Shown: one piece after another, positions 54,248 through 63,570 of the stretch
How positions within the stretch are numbered: position 1 is the stretch's first letter
Layout of the letters: each line of letters opens with the position of its first letter
Assembly (NCBI RefSeq): GCF_900100535.1
Contig: NZ_FNDG01000004.1
Coordinates: forward strand, 296,132-360,131
Origin: Phytopseudomonas flavescens
GTDB lineage: Bacteria > Pseudomonadota > Gammaproteobacteria > Pseudomonadales > Pseudomonadaceae
Reading direction: 5' to 3'
DNA: 64,000 nt
Notes under the pieces: model-generated
The model's input: only the letters and a program-made list of their open reading frames with translations
What the model was told of the DNA's origin: nothing
Databases searched by the model: none
Translations under genes and position numbers: made by a program

Positions 54248-55945
54248 ATGAACGCCTCCAGACTCACCATCCTGATCGCCGAGGACAGCGCCACCGACCG
54301 CATGCTGCTGTCCACCATCGTCGGTCGCCAGGGCCACCGGGTGCTGGCTGCCAGCGATGGGGTGGAGGCGCTCGCGCTGTTCGAGTCGCAACGTCCGCAA
54401 CTGGTCCTGATGGATGCATTGATGCCGGTGATGGATGGTTTCGAGGCAGCCCGGCGAATCAAGGCAATGGCCGGCGATGTCATGGTGCCGATCATCTTCC
54501 TGACGTCCCTGAGCGAAGACGAAGCGCTGGTTCGCTGCCTGGAGGCCGGTGGCGACGACTTTCTCGCCAAGCCCTACAGCCGGGTCATCCTGGAGGCCAA
54601 GATCAATGCCATGGATCGCTTGCGCCGCCTGCACCAGGAGGTGCTGCAGCAGCGTGATCTGATCGCTCGGCACAACGAGCACCTGGTCAACGAGCAGCAA
54701 GTGGCCAAGGCGGTGTTCGACAAGGTTGCCCATTCCGGTTGCCTGGCCGCCGGCAACGTCCGCTACCTGCAATCACCCTATGCGCTGTTTAACGGCGACC
54801 TGTTGCTGGCAGCGTTTCACCCCAGCGGTGATATGCATGTGTTGCTCGGCGACTTCACCGGCCACGGCCTGCCAGCGGCAATCGGCGCGATGCCGTTGGC
54901 CGATGTCTTCTACCGCATGACGGGCAAGGGGCATTCGCTGGCCGAGATCCTTCACGAAAGCAATGCCAAGCTGCGACGTATCCTGCCTCGCGGGGTGTTC
55001 TGCTGTGCCACGCTGGTGAATATCAGCTTTCGCCGCCAGGTGGTCGAGTTCTGGGGCGGCGGCCTGCCCGACGGCTACGTGCTGCGCAAGGAAGGTGGCG
55101 AACGCGTGCCTCTGGTCTCCCGGCATCTGCCTCTCGGTGTGCTGGAGCCGGATAGCTTTCGCAACGACTACGAGACTTACTCCCTTGGCCTCGGTGATCG
55201 GGTGTTCCTGCTCTCCGATGGCGTGCTCGAGGCCCATGGCGAGCATGACGAGCTGTTTGGCGAGCAGCGCCTGCTCGAGGTGCTCGACAACGGGCACCCG
55301 CCGTCCGCGTTGTTCGATGAAATCCAGCAGGCGTTGCAACGCTTTCACGGCGAGGCGCGGGACGATGTCAGCCTGGTCGAGGTGACCATGGTGGACAGCA
55401 ATGTCCTGCAGCGGCCGCAACAGACCGGCGGCGAATGGCGTGCCGGGCCCGAGCAGTGGTCGGCGCGCTTCGATTTTCGTGGCCCCACCCTGCGTGATTT
55501 CTATCCGCTGCCCTATGTGTTGCAACTGCTGCTCGAAGTGCCGGGGTTGCGGGGCCATGGCGGGGATCTCTACAGCGTGCTGTGCGAGCTGTACACCAAC
55601 GCGCTCGAACATGGCGTGCTGGGGCTGGATTCGGCGCTGAAATGCGATGCCGCAGGGTTCTCCGAGTATTACCGGCAGCGTGCCGAGCGTCTCGACGCGC
55701 TCCATGACGGCTGTGTCGGTATCGTCGTCGACGTGCGTCGCGAAGAGGGTGGCGGTCGTTTGACGCTCACGGTGGAAGACAGTGGCGTCGGGTTCGATGC
55801 CTCGGCCATGCTGGCGCGCCAGCATCCGGCTGGAGGGCTGAGCGGTCGTGGCATGAGCCTGGTGCGGGACCTCAGTGAGCGGAGCAGTTGGTCGCCCGAT
55901 GGGCGTCAGGTCACGGTGGAGTTTTCCTGGCCCGCGCAGGCATAA
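54248..55945 (+). CDS. hsbR: Response regulator with PP2C phosphatase and kinase domains, HsbR
   Basis: A 565-residue protein of three parts. Residues 1-120 form a receiver domain with acidic pocket AEDS, phosphoacceptor Asp56 in LVLMDALMPVMDG, and Lys in AKPYS. Residues about 160-380 are a PP2C/SpoIIE phosphatase with LLGDFTGHGLPAAIG and RVFLLSDGVLEA. The last 140 residues are a HATPase_c anti-sigma kinase with ELYTNALEHGVLG and VEDSGVGFD. Such HsbR proteins receive phosphate from HptB and switch between phosphatase and kinase action on HsbA. The gene order hsbA-hsbR-hptB matches the known partner set. Confidence 0.92.
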   Translation: MNASRLTILIAEDSATDRMLLSTIVGRQGHRVLAASDGVEALALFESQRPQLVLMDALMPVMDGFEAARRIKAMAGDVMVPIIFLTSLSEDEALVRCLEAGGDDFLAKPYSRVILEAKINAMDRLRRLHQEVLQQRDLIARHNEHLVNEQQVAKAVFDKVAHSGCLAAGNVRYLQSPYALFNGDLLLAAFHPSGDMHVLLGDFTGHGLPAAIGAMPLADVFYRMTGKGHSLAEILHESNAKLRRILPRGVFCCATLVNISFRRQVVEFWGGGLPDGYVLRKEGGERVPLVSRHLPLGVLEPDSFRNDYETYSLGLGDRVFLLSDGVLEAHGEHDELFGEQRLLEVLDNGHPPSALFDEIQQALQRFHGEARDDVSLVEVTMVDSNVLQRPQQTGGEWRAGPEQWSARFDFRGPTLRDFYPLPYVLQLLLEVPGLRGHGGDLYSVLCELYTNALEHGVLGLDSALKCDAAGFSEYYRQRAERLDALHDGCVGIVVDVRREEGGGRLTLTVEDSGVGFDASAMLARQHPAGGLSGRGMSLVRDLSERSSWSPDGRQVTVEFSWPAQA

Positions 55946-56035
55946 TCCGCCCATCGTATGGTGCTCTCGGCCTGCTGGCGCGAGGAGCGTGATCCGCAAT
56001 CACCATGGCCGCCCGAAGCAGGCCTGGAGTGAAGG

Positions 56036-56389
56036 ATGCCCGACAATCATCTAGACCGCGCCGTGCTGGTGGCCCTGCAGGACATCATGGACAGTGAGTA
56101 CCCGGTGCTCCTGGATACCTTCTTGGCCGACTCCCAAGAGCGTCTGCGCCTCTTGCATGACGCGCAACGGCTGCAGGATGCCCAGGCCATCCGCCATGCG
56201 GCACACAGCTTCAAGGGCAGTTGTAGCAACATGGGGGCCAAGGTCCTGGCTGAGTCCTGCCGTGAACTCGAGGAGCAGGCGCGGCGTGGCGACCTCAGCG
56301 ATTCGGCCGACCTGATCGGGCGGGTCGAGTCCGAATTCGCCATCGTTCGCTCCTTGCTCGAGTCGGAGCGCCAGCGCTTTTCTCCATGA
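56036..56389 (+). CDS. hptB: Histidine phosphotransfer protein HptB
   Basis: A 117-residue Hpt protein with the phosphorylated histidine His57 in HAAHSFKGSCSNMG, in a four-helix bundle; P. aeruginosa HptB uses the same residue number. It passes phosphate from hybrid sensor kinases to HsbR, feeding the HsbA branch that controls swarming and biofilm. TGGAGTGAAGG gives a good ribosome site for ATG 56036. It lies 90 nt after hsbR and 77 nt before fliK, whose own sigma-54 promoter starts 21 nt downstream of its stop. Confidence 0.9.
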   Translation: MPDNHLDRAVLVALQDIMDSEYPVLLDTFLADSQERLRLLHDAQRLQDAQAIRHAAHSFKGSCSNMGAKVLAESCRELEEQARRGDLSDSADLIGRVESEFAIVRSLLESERQRFSP

Positions 56390-56410
56390 CCGAACCGGTC
56401 GTCCACGATG

Positions 56411-56428
56411 TTGGCCCGGCCTTTGCTT
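56411..56428 (+). promoter_or_regulatory. Sigma-54 (RpoN) promoter for fliK
   Basis: TTGGCCCGGCCTTTGCTT has the -24 GG (56413-56414) and -12 GC (56425-56426) exactly 10 nt apart with good flanks. It lies about 40 nt before the fliK start. Confidence 0.75.
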
Positions 56429-56466
56429 GATCTATGCTCACGACATCACTCATGCGGAGAGCATTC

Positions 56467-57750
56467 ATGCCCGTTGCCCCTGATCTGCTGCTGACGCCTT
56501 CGGCCGTTGCCAAGCCCAAGGCCCCTGCGGCGAACACTGCGCAGAACACAGCCGAGCCGCGCAAACAAGAGGCTTCCAGCTTCTCGCAGGTATATGCCAA
56601 GGAACGTCAGGCCAAGACCGCCGATCGCCAGGACGACACCGCCAAGACCGCGCGCGATGGCAATGCCGAGGCGGAGAAAAGCGCCAGTGATCCGACGCCG
56701 TCCTCTGACCAGGCACCTGCCGTTGCCGACAGCGGCAAAGACTTGCCTGCCGATCCTCCAGCCGAAGAGGACCTGGTCGACCCGTTACTGATGTTCGGTC
56801 TGTTCGAGCCGCAGTTGGTCCCCGAGGAGGTCGTGGATCCCGCGATGCAGGCTCAGCCGGCCAGCATTTCCGTCAGCCTGGTCGGCTCCACGCCCGTGGC
56901 CGATGCCGATGCCGATGCTGGCCTGGATACCGAGCTCGACGCGCTCGACCCACTGGCTGCGATGCAACTGTCGCTGGAGCCCGGCGCTCAGCAGAAGGTG
57001 GCCGAGCAGGCCGCGGTCAGCAACGGCAGTGCGTCGACCTCGGCGTCTGCCAGTAGTGGCCAGGCCTTCGCCAGCGCCATGGCGTCGATGGGCATGAAGA
57101 CCACGACAGTGGAGGGGGAGGCTGGCGAAACCATCGAGTTGCCGCAGCTGGAACTCAGTACCGAAGGCCTGGAGGCACTCAAGGAAAGTTCGGCGGATAC
57201 CGCTCCCGAGCAGTTCGTCAGCAAGCTCTCCGCGCTCAGCCAGGTGATTGGCCAGCAGGCTTCGCAGGCCGGACGGGTCACCACGGTGCCTGGCCCAGCG
57301 CTGTCGATGCAGCAGACTGGCTGGAGCGAGGGCGTGGTGGACAAGGTAATGTGGATGTCCAGCCAGAACCTCAAGTCCGCCGACATTCAGCTTGACCCTG
57401 CCGAGCTCGGCCGTCTGGACGTGCGCATCAGCCTGAATCAGGACCAGACCCAGATCAGTTTCGCCAGCGCCCATCCCGGCGTGCGCGAGGCGCTGGAGGG
57501 GCAGGTCCACCGTCTGCGTGAAATGTTCACCCAGCAAGGCATGAACCTAGGCGACGTCAACGTTTCCGATCAGTCCCAGGGCCGTGCCTGGCAAGGGCAG
57601 GGGCAGGACGGCGAGAGCCGCGGGCGCAATGGCCGGCTGGCGGATGACGGGGGCGCCGGTATCGGTGAGGAGGAGCGGGTGATCGGCAGCGTGGAGTTGC
57701 GTGATCCTGTCCAGGGCGCTGGCCGCGGCATGGTCGACTACTATGCCTGA
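56467..57750 (+). CDS. fliK: Flagellar hook-length control protein FliK
   Basis: FliK measures hook length and switches export specificity through FlhB. The 427-residue protein has a long disordered N-terminal part rich in Ala, Glu, Asp, Lys and Pro and a conserved C-terminal domain, with IQLDPAELGRLDVRISLNQD and the HPGVREALEGQVHRLREMF helix near 340-365, then a Gly/Gln-rich tail. ATG 56467 has GGAGA 6 nt upstream; earlier in-frame codons are unlikely. It is the only gene between its own promoter and the terminator at 57850, apart from readthrough. Confidence 0.9.
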   Translation: MPVAPDLLLTPSAVAKPKAPAANTAQNTAEPRKQEASSFSQVYAKERQAKTADRQDDTAKTARDGNAEAEKSASDPTPSSDQAPAVADSGKDLPADPPAEEDLVDPLLMFGLFEPQLVPEEVVDPAMQAQPASISVSLVGSTPVADADADAGLDTELDALDPLAAMQLSLEPGAQQKVAEQAAVSNGSASTSASASSGQAFASAMASMGMKTTTVEGEAGETIELPQLELSTEGLEALKESSADTAPEQFVSKLSALSQVIGQQASQAGRVTTVPGPALSMQQTGWSEGVVDKVMWMSSQNLKSADIQLDPAELGRLDVRISLNQDQTQISFASAHPGVREALEGQVHRLREMFTQQGMNLGDVNVSDQSQGRAWQGQGQDGESRGRNGRLADDGGAGIGEEERVIGSVELRDPVQGAGRGMVDYYA

Positions 57751-57849
57751 CGGCGAGCGCACCAGGCGCAGGGTCGTCCGGTTACGGTTCGTGGCTGTGT
57801 GCATGGCGAACGGTTAAAACCGCTCGGCCCCGGTACTCTGTTCTAGACT

Positions 57850-57888
57850 TCACCCTGACCGAGTCTGTTGGTCAGGGTGATTTCGTTT
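57850..57888 (+). terminator. Strong rho-independent terminator after fliK
   Basis: TCACCCTGACC and GGTCAGGGTGA form an 11-bp perfect stem with a 9-nt loop, followed by TTTCGTTT. It splits fliK from the fliL operon. Confidence 0.82.
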
Positions 57889-57962
57889 ATGGCCCTCTGC
57901 AGGGGCCAGCGGCCACGCTTTCGCGTACCATGGCGCGCAGCATTTGCACCAGAGCTTATGAG

Positions 57963-57980
57963 CTGGCATAACACTTGCTC
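57963..57980 (+). promoter_or_regulatory. Sigma-54 (RpoN) promoter for fliL
   Basis: CTGGCATAACACTTGCTC has GG at 57965-57966 and GC at 57977-57978 with the required 10-nt spacing, about 50 nt before the fliL ATG and after the fliK terminator. Confidence 0.8.
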
Positions 57981-58029
57981 TTAACCCTTTGATAGCGGAA
58001 GGTTCTCCATCTTGTGACGGATTTTTGGC

Positions 58030-58557
58030 ATGGCTAAGAAGAACGCCCCACCCGCTGCTCCTGCTGCCGAAGCGGCAAGCAAGCCGCCGGGCAAGCTGAA
58101 ACTGATTATCGTGATCGTGCTGGCGCTTTTGCTCGCCGTTGGCCTGTCGGTTGGCGGTACCTGGTTCTTCCTCAGCAAGGATGCGGCCAAGCAGGAGGCA
58201 GCCCATGAGCAGGCCGAGAATGCCGCCCCGGTCAAGCAGCCGGCCATCTACGAAGAGTTGACGCCGGCGTTCGTGGTCAACTTCACCCAGAACGGTCGCG
58301 CCCGCTACATGCAGGTCAGCGTCGCCCTGATGACTCGCGACCAGGCCGGCCTGGATGCACTGAAGGTGAATATGCCAGTGCTGCGCAACAATCTGGTGAT
58401 GCTGTTCTCCAGCCAGGATTTCGCCACCCTGATCACCCCCGTGGGCAAGGAAATGCTGCGCCAGCAGGCCACGGCCAGCGTGCAGCAGCTGGCTGAAAAG
58501 GAGACCGGCAAGGTGACCGTCGAGCAGGTGCTGTTCACCAACCTCGTGTTGCAATAG
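58030..58557 (+). CDS. fliL: Flagellar basal body-associated protein FliL
   Basis: FliL is a single-pass inner membrane protein that supports stator function. The 175-residue product has an N-terminal Ala/Pro-rich cytoplasmic tail, a membrane helix at about residues 26-50 (IIVIVLALLLAVGLSVGG), and a periplasmic domain with FVVNFTQNGRARYMQVSVALM. No strong ribosome site is seen before the ATG. It opens the fliLMNOPQR-flhB transcript. Confidence 0.93.
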   Translation: MAKKNAPPAAPAAEAASKPPGKLKLIIVIVLALLLAVGLSVGGTWFFLSKDAAKQEAAHEQAENAAPVKQPAIYEELTPAFVVNFTQNGRARYMQVSVALMTRDQAGLDALKVNMPVLRNNLVMLFSSQDFATLITPVGKEMLRQQATASVQQLAEKETGKVTVEQVLFTNLVLQ

Positions 58558-58572
58558 GACGGGAGTCCGACA

Positions 58573-59544
58573 ATGGCTGTACAAGACCTGCTATCCCAGG
58601 ACGAGATCGATGCGCTGCTGCACGGTGTCGACGACGGCATGGTGGAAACCGAGGAACTCGTCGAGCCGGGTAGCGTCAAGCAGTACGACCTGACCAGTCA
58701 GGATCGCATCGTGCGCGGGCGCATGCCCACCCTGGAAATGATCAACGAGCGCTTTGCGCGCTATACCCGCATCAGCATGTTCAACCTGTTGCGCCGTTCC
58801 GCCGATGTGGCCGTGGGTGGCGTGCAGGTGATGAAGTTCGGCGAATACGTTCACTCGTTGTACGTACCGACCAGCCTCAACCTGGTGAAGATGAAACCGC
58901 TGCGCGGTACCGGCCTGTTCATCCTCGACGCCAAGCTGGTGTTCAAGCTGGTCGACAACTTCTTCGGCGGCGATGGCCGTCACGCCAAGATCGAGGGCCG
59001 CGAGTTCACGCCCACCGAGTTGCGGGTGGTGCGCATGGTTCTCGACCAGGCGTTCATCGACCTGCGCGAAGCCTGGGCCGCGGTGATGGACATCCACTTC
59101 GAATACGTCGGTTCGGAGGTCAACCCCGCGCTGGCCAACATCGTCAGCCCCAGTGAGGTCATCGTGGTATCGACCTTTCATATCGAGCTCGATGGCGGTG
59201 GCGGCGATCTGCACATCACCATGCCGTATGCCATGGTGGAGCCGATACGCGAGATGCTCGATGCCGGCTTCCAGTCAGACGTCGACGATCAGGACGAGCG
59301 CTGGATCAAGGCCCTGCGCGAGGACATTCTCGAAGTCAGCGTGCCGCTCAGCGCGACCGTGGCAAGGCGCCAGCTCAAGGTTCGCGACATCCTGCACATG
59401 CAGCCCGGCGACGTGATTCCCGTGGAGCTGCCGGAACACATGATTCTGCGGGCCAACGGCGTGCCATCCTTCAAGGTCAAGCTCGGCTCGCACAAGGGCA
59501 ATCTGTCGCTGCAGGTGCTCGACCCGATCGAGCGGCAGCGCTGA
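58573..59544 (+). CDS. fliM: Flagellar motor switch protein FliM
   Basis: FliM forms the C ring and binds phosphorylated CheY. The 323-residue protein starts with LLSQDEIDALLHGVDDG, the CheY-binding EIDALL motif, has the middle domain with RYTRISMFNLLRRSADV and GTGLFILDAKLVFKLVDNFFGG, and a SpoA-type C-terminal domain with LHMQPGDVIPVELPEH. GGGAG lies before the ATG. Complete and typical. Confidence 0.96.
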   Translation: MAVQDLLSQDEIDALLHGVDDGMVETEELVEPGSVKQYDLTSQDRIVRGRMPTLEMINERFARYTRISMFNLLRRSADVAVGGVQVMKFGEYVHSLYVPTSLNLVKMKPLRGTGLFILDAKLVFKLVDNFFGGDGRHAKIEGREFTPTELRVVRMVLDQAFIDLREAWAAVMDIHFEYVGSEVNPALANIVSPSEVIVVSTFHIELDGGGGDLHITMPYAMVEPIREMLDAGFQSDVDDQDERWIKALREDILEVSVPLSATVARRQLKVRDILHMQPGDVIPVELPEHMILRANGVPSFKVKLGSHKGNLSLQVLDPIERQR

Positions 59545-59614
59545 CGGCCTGCTGACCCTTTCGCCATACGTTCTGCGTATGACCCAATTGCTAAACGCCA
59601 GCCGAGGTTCAACG

Positions 59615-60085
59615 ATGGCCGATGAGAATGAAAACACCACGCCAGAGGAGCAGGCGCTCGCCGACGAGTGGGCCGCGGCCCTGGCCGAGTCCGGCGATGC
59701 CGAGGGGCAGGACGACATCGATGCCATGCTGGCCGCCAGCGCAGCCAGCAAGCCGGCGGCACCGCGGGCTCCTATGGAAGAGTTCGGCAGTACGCCCAAG
59801 GCCAGCAACCCGGTCAGCCTGGACGGCCCGAACCTCGACGTGATCCTCGACATCCCCGTGTCCATCTCGATGGAAGTGGGTAATGCCGACATCACCATTC
59901 GCAACCTGTTGCAGCTCAACCAGGGGTCGGTGATCGAGCTGGATCGTCTGGCCGGCGAGCCGCTCGATGTGCTGGTGAACGGGACCCTGATCGCCCATGG
60001 CGAAGTGGTGGTGGTCAACGAGAAGTTCGGCATTCGCCTGACCGACGTGATCAGCCCCAGCGAACGCATCAAGAAACTGCGCTAG
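59615..60085 (+). CDS. fliN: Flagellar motor switch protein FliN
   Basis: FliN completes the C ring with FliM. The 156-residue product has an acidic N-terminal half (MADENENTTPEEQALADEW) and a conserved SpoA domain with VILDIPVSISMEVGNADI, LLQLNQGSVIELDRLAGEP and VNEKFGIRLTDV. I chose ATG 59615 with GAGG upstream; a frame opening 12 codons earlier does not resemble the family. Five nucleotides separate it from fliO. Confidence 0.94.
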   Translation: MADENENTTPEEQALADEWAAALAESGDAEGQDDIDAMLAASAASKPAAPRAPMEEFGSTPKASNPVSLDGPNLDVILDIPVSISMEVGNADITIRNLLQLNQGSVIELDRLAGEPLDVLVNGTLIAHGEVVVVNEKFGIRLTDVISPSERIKKLR

Positions 60086-60090
60086 AGACC

Positions 60091-60516
60091 ATGAATAGAA
60101 TCCTGCTCGCTCTGCTCGCCCTGCCATTCTCGGCGCTGGCCGCGCAACCCGTGGCTCAGGCGCCTGCGGCCGGCAGTGGCATCGGCGGCCAACTGGTGCA
60201 GCTGGTGATCGGCCTGTTGCTGGTCATTGGCCTGATCTTCCTGCTCGCCTGGATGATGCGCCGTGTGCAACGTCTCGGGCCCAGCGGCGGCAAGGTGATC
60301 AACATCGTCGCTACGCAGGCGCTGAGCCCGCGTGACCGACTGGTGCTGGTGCAGGTCGGTAACGAGCAGATACTGCTGGGCCTGACCCCCGGGCGAATCA
60401 CCCCGCTGCACGTGATGGCCGAGACGGTTCAGCTTGCCGATGCCGAGCCAGCCTCGACGGAATTCGCCCAGCGCCTCATGGAGCTGCTGGGCAAGGACCA
60501 GAAGGACAAATCCTGA
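60091..60516 (+). CDS. fliO: Flagellar export apparatus protein FliO
   Basis: FliO helps assemble FliP pentamers in the export gate and is not part of the final structure. The 141-residue product has a signal-like N-terminus ([14 protein letters not shown]), one membrane helix near residues 35-55 ([20 protein letters not shown]), and a soluble tail with [20 protein letters not shown], the FliO motif. It overlaps fliP by one nucleotide. Confidence 0.9.
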   Translation: MNRILLALLALPFSALAAQPVAQAPAAGSGIGGQLVQLVIGLLLVIGLIFLLAWMMRRVQRLGPSGGKVINIVATQALSPRDRLVLVQVGNEQILLGLTPGRITPLHVMAETVQLADAEPASTEFAQRLMELLGKDQKDKS

Positions 60517-61301
60517 TGCTGCGCCTGCTGCTCGTGCTGGTCTTCACCCTGGTCGCCTCGCTGGCGTTCGCCCAGGAGCCACCCGCAGGGAGTGCGCTGA
60601 TCCAGCAGGGCAACAACCCGCTGTCGATTCCGGCCATCACCTTGAGTACCGATGCCGAGGGGCAGCAGGAATACTCGGTCAGCCTGCAGATCCTGCTGAT
60701 CATGACGGCGCTGAGCTTCATCCCGGCGTTCCTCATGCTGATGACCAGTTTCACGCGCATCATCATCGTGTTTTCCATTCTTCGCCAGGCGCTCGGCTTG
60801 CAGCAGACGCCGTCCAACCAGATTCTCATCGGCCTGGCACTGTTCCTGACGATGTTCATCATGGCGCCGGTGTTCGACCAGATAAACCGTGATGCCTTGC
60901 AGCCATACCTGAACGAGCAGTTGCCGGCCCAGGAAGCGATCGCGCGCGCCGAGGGGCCGATCAAGAGCTTCATGCTGGCGCAGACCCGTGAAAGCGATCT
61001 GGAGCTGTTCGTGCGCCTGTCCAAACGCACGGACATCGTCACCCCGGATGCGGCACCGCTGACCATTCTGGTTCCGGCGTTCGTCACCTCGGAACTGAAG
61101 ACGGCGTTTCAGATCGGCTTCATGATCTTCATCCCGTTCCTGATCATCGACATGGTGGTAGCCAGCATCCTGATGGCGATGGGCATGATGATGCTGTCAC
61201 CGCTGATCATTTCCTTGCCGTTCAAGATCATGCTGTTCGTGCTGATCGATGGCTGGGCGCTGATCATGGGTACCCTGGCCAGCAGTTTCGGCACGTTATA
61301 G
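60516..61301 (+). CDS. fliP: Flagellar export gate protein FliP
   Basis: FliP forms the core of the type III export gate with FliQ and FliR. The 261-residue product has a cleavable signal (SLAFAQEPP, cut near residue 19), then four membrane helices with the signatures [20 protein letters not shown] and [20 protein letters not shown]. Length and motifs are those of FliP. Confidence 0.95.
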   Translation: MLRLLLVLVFTLVASLAFAQEPPAGSALIQQGNNPLSIPAITLSTDAEGQQEYSVSLQILLIMTALSFIPAFLMLMTSFTRIIIVFSILRQALGLQQTPSNQILIGLALFLTMFIMAPVFDQINRDALQPYLNEQLPAQEAIARAEGPIKSFMLAQTRESDLELFVRLSKRTDIVTPDAAPLTILVPAFVTSELKTAFQIGFMIFIPFLIIDMVVASILMAMGMMMLSPLIISLPFKIMLFVLIDGWALIMGTLASSFGTL

Positions 61302-61311
61302 CGAGGCTCAC

Positions 61312-61581
61312 ATGACCCCTGAAGTCGCTGTCGACCTGTTCCGAGAAGGGCTCTGGCTGATCTGCCTGATGGTCGGTCTGCTGGTCATGCCCAGCCTGCT
61401 GGTGGGGTTGCTGGTGGCGATGTTCCAGGCGGCCACGCAGATCAACGAACAGACCCTGAGTTTCCTGCCGCGCCTGATGGTCATGCTGCTCACCCTGATC
61501 TTCGCCGGCCCCTGGATGGTGCGCGAACTGATGGAGTACACCCAGCAGCTGATCGCCAACATTCCCTACCTGATCGGTTGA
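61312..61581 (+). CDS. fliQ: Flagellar export gate protein FliQ
   Basis: An 89-residue protein with two membrane helices, the standard FliQ size. VDLFREGLWLICLMVGLLVM and VAMFQAATQINEQTLSFLPR match the family. It packs around the FliP-FliR core to close the export channel. Four nucleotides separate it from fliR. Confidence 0.95.
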   Translation: MTPEVAVDLFREGLWLICLMVGLLVMPSLLVGLLVAMFQAATQINEQTLSFLPRLMVMLLTLIFAGPWMVRELMEYTQQLIANIPYLIG

Positions 61582-61585
61582 GCCG

Positions 61586-62362
61586 ATGTTCGAACTGAGC
61601 GACACGCAGATCGGTGGCTGGGTTGGCTCGTTCCTGCTGCCGTTGTTCCGTATCGCTGCGTTGCTGATGGTCATGCCGATATTCGGTACGCAACTGGTAC
61701 CGACGCGGGTACGCCTGTACCTGGCGCTGGCCATCAGCCTGGTGGTGGTGCCCAGCTTGCCGCCCATGCCACAGATCGACGCGATCAGCCTGCCGGCGTT
61801 CGTGCTGATCGCCCAGGAAATTCTCGTTGGCGTGATGCTCGGTTTCATGCTGCAACTGTTCTTCCACGCGTTCGTGGTCGCCGGGCAGATCCTGGCCATG
61901 CAGATGGGCCTGGGCTTCGCCTCGATGGTGGATCCGACCAACGGTGTCTCGGTGCCGGTGATCGGGCAGTTCTTCACCATGCTGGTGACGCTGCTGTTCC
62001 TCTCCATGAATGGCCATCTGGTGGTGTTCGAGGTGCTGGCCGAGAGCTTCGTGACCCTGCCGGTCGGCTCCGGGCTGCTCACCGCGCATTACTGGGAACT
62101 CGCCACCAAGCTCGGTTGGGTGCTGGGTGCGGCGCTGATCCTGGTGCTGCCTGCGGTGACGGCATTGCTGGTGGTCAACATCGCCTTTGGGGTGATGACC
62201 CGAGCGGCGCCACAACTGAACATCTTTTCCATCGGCTTCCCGCTGACCCTGGTGCTGGGCATGGTGATCGTGTGGATTTCCCTGGCCGATATCCTCTCGC
62301 ACTACCAGACCCTGGCCTCCGAGGCGTTGATCATGTTGCGTGAACTGGCGAGGGCTGGCTGA
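61586..62362 (+). CDS. fliR: Flagellar export gate protein FliR
   Basis: FliR completes the FliPQR pore. The 258-residue protein has six hydrophobic stretches and the motifs LPLFRIAALLMVMPIFGTQ near 18-36, GFMLQLFFHAFVVAGQI and LGFASMVDPTNG. It overlaps flhB by one nucleotide (TGATG), as in other Pseudomonas. Confidence 0.95.
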   Translation: MFELSDTQIGGWVGSFLLPLFRIAALLMVMPIFGTQLVPTRVRLYLALAISLVVVPSLPPMPQIDAISLPAFVLIAQEILVGVMLGFMLQLFFHAFVVAGQILAMQMGLGFASMVDPTNGVSVPVIGQFFTMLVTLLFLSMNGHLVVFEVLAESFVTLPVGSGLLTAHYWELATKLGWVLGAALILVLPAVTALLVVNIAFGVMTRAAPQLNIFSIGFPLTLVLGMVIVWISLADILSHYQTLASEALIMLRELARAG

Positions 62363-63498
62363 TGGCTGAGTCGGAAAGCGGTGCCGACAAGAGCGAGGAA
62401 CCCACGGAGAAACGCCTCCGTGAGTCACGTGAGAAAGGGCAGATCGCACGCTCGCGTGAACTGAACACCTTTGCCGTCATGCTGGCCGGTACCGGTGGTT
62501 TGCTGGCCTCCGGTGGGAGCCTGGGCAACGCGATGCTGGATATCATGCGTGGCAACTTCGTGCTCAGCCGCGAAGACCTGCTGGACGAACGCAACATGGG
62601 GCTGCTTCTGGCCAGTTCCGGTCAGATGGCCCTGGAAGCCCTGCTGCCGCTGCTGGTGACCCTGTTGATCGCCTCCATCGTCGGCCCCATCGCGTTGGGC
62701 GGCTGGCTGTTCTCGGCCAAGGCCATGGCGCCCAAGTTCAGCCGCATGAATCCGTTGGCCGGGCTCAAGCGCATGTTCTCGATGAAATCGCTGATCGAGT
62801 TGCTCAAGGCACTCGCCAAGTTCCTGCTGATCCTGATGGTGGCGCTCGTGGTGTTGTCGGCCGATCGCGAGGATCTGCTGGCGATCGCCAACGAGCCGGT
62901 CGAGTCGGCGATCATGCACGCCGCCGAGGTAGTCGGCTGGAGTTCCCTGTGGCTGTCCATGGGGCTGATTCTGATCGCTGCCGTGGATGTGCCGTTCCAG
63001 CTCTGGGACAACAAGCAGAAGCTGATGATGACCAAGCAGGAGGTCCGGGACGAGTACAAGGACAGCGAAGGCAAGCCCGAGGTCAAGCAGCGGATTCGTC
63101 AGTTGCAGCACGAAATGACGCAGCGCCGCATGATGCAGGCCGTGCCTCAGGCGGACGTGGTGATCACCAACCCGACCCACTTCGCCGTGGCCCTGAAGTA
63201 CGATCCCGAGAAGGGCCAGGCGCCCATGCTGCTCGCCAAGGGCAGCGATTTCACCGCGCTGAAGATCCGCGAGATCGCCCAGGAACACCAGGTGATGCTG
63301 CTGGAGTCACCGGCGTTGGCGCGCTCGATCTACCACACCACCGAGCTGGATCAGGAAATCCCCGCCGGACTCTATCTGGCAGTGGCACAGGTGCTGGCCT
63401 ACGTCTACCAGATCCGCCAGTACCAGGCAGGCAAGGGCAAGCGCCCGGTTCCCCTCAAGGACCTGCCCATCCCGCCGGATCTGCGCCGCGACGAGTGA
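62362..63498 (+). CDS. flhB: Flagellar export switch protein FlhB
   Basis: FlhB controls the change from hook to filament export. The 378-residue product begins ESGADKSEEPTEKRLRESRE, has four membrane helices near 35-55, 90-115, 145-165 and 185-210, and the autocleavage motif NPTH at residues 270-273, cut between Asn270 and Pro271. The C-terminal domain continues with FAVALKYDPEKGQAPMLLAKG. It ends the operon in this window; flhA does not follow. Confidence 0.96.
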   Translation: MAESESGADKSEEPTEKRLRESREKGQIARSRELNTFAVMLAGTGGLLASGGSLGNAMLDIMRGNFVLSREDLLDERNMGLLLASSGQMALEALLPLLVTLLIASIVGPIALGGWLFSAKAMAPKFSRMNPLAGLKRMFSMKSLIELLKALAKFLLILMVALVVLSADREDLLAIANEPVESAIMHAAEVVGWSSLWLSMGLILIAAVDVPFQLWDNKQKLMMTKQEVRDEYKDSEGKPEVKQRIRQLQHEMTQRRMMQAVPQADVVITNPTHFAVALKYDPEKGQAPMLLAKGSDFTALKIREIAQEHQVMLLESPALARSIYHTTELDQEIPAGLYLAVAQVLAYVYQIRQYQAGKGKRPVPLKDLPIPPDLRRDE

Positions 63499-63570
63499 TG
63501 GCCGCCGGTCAACGGCAGCCATGCGCCTGGCGAGGTTTCAGAGCGAAACTCCAACCTGCGATGCTGTGAC

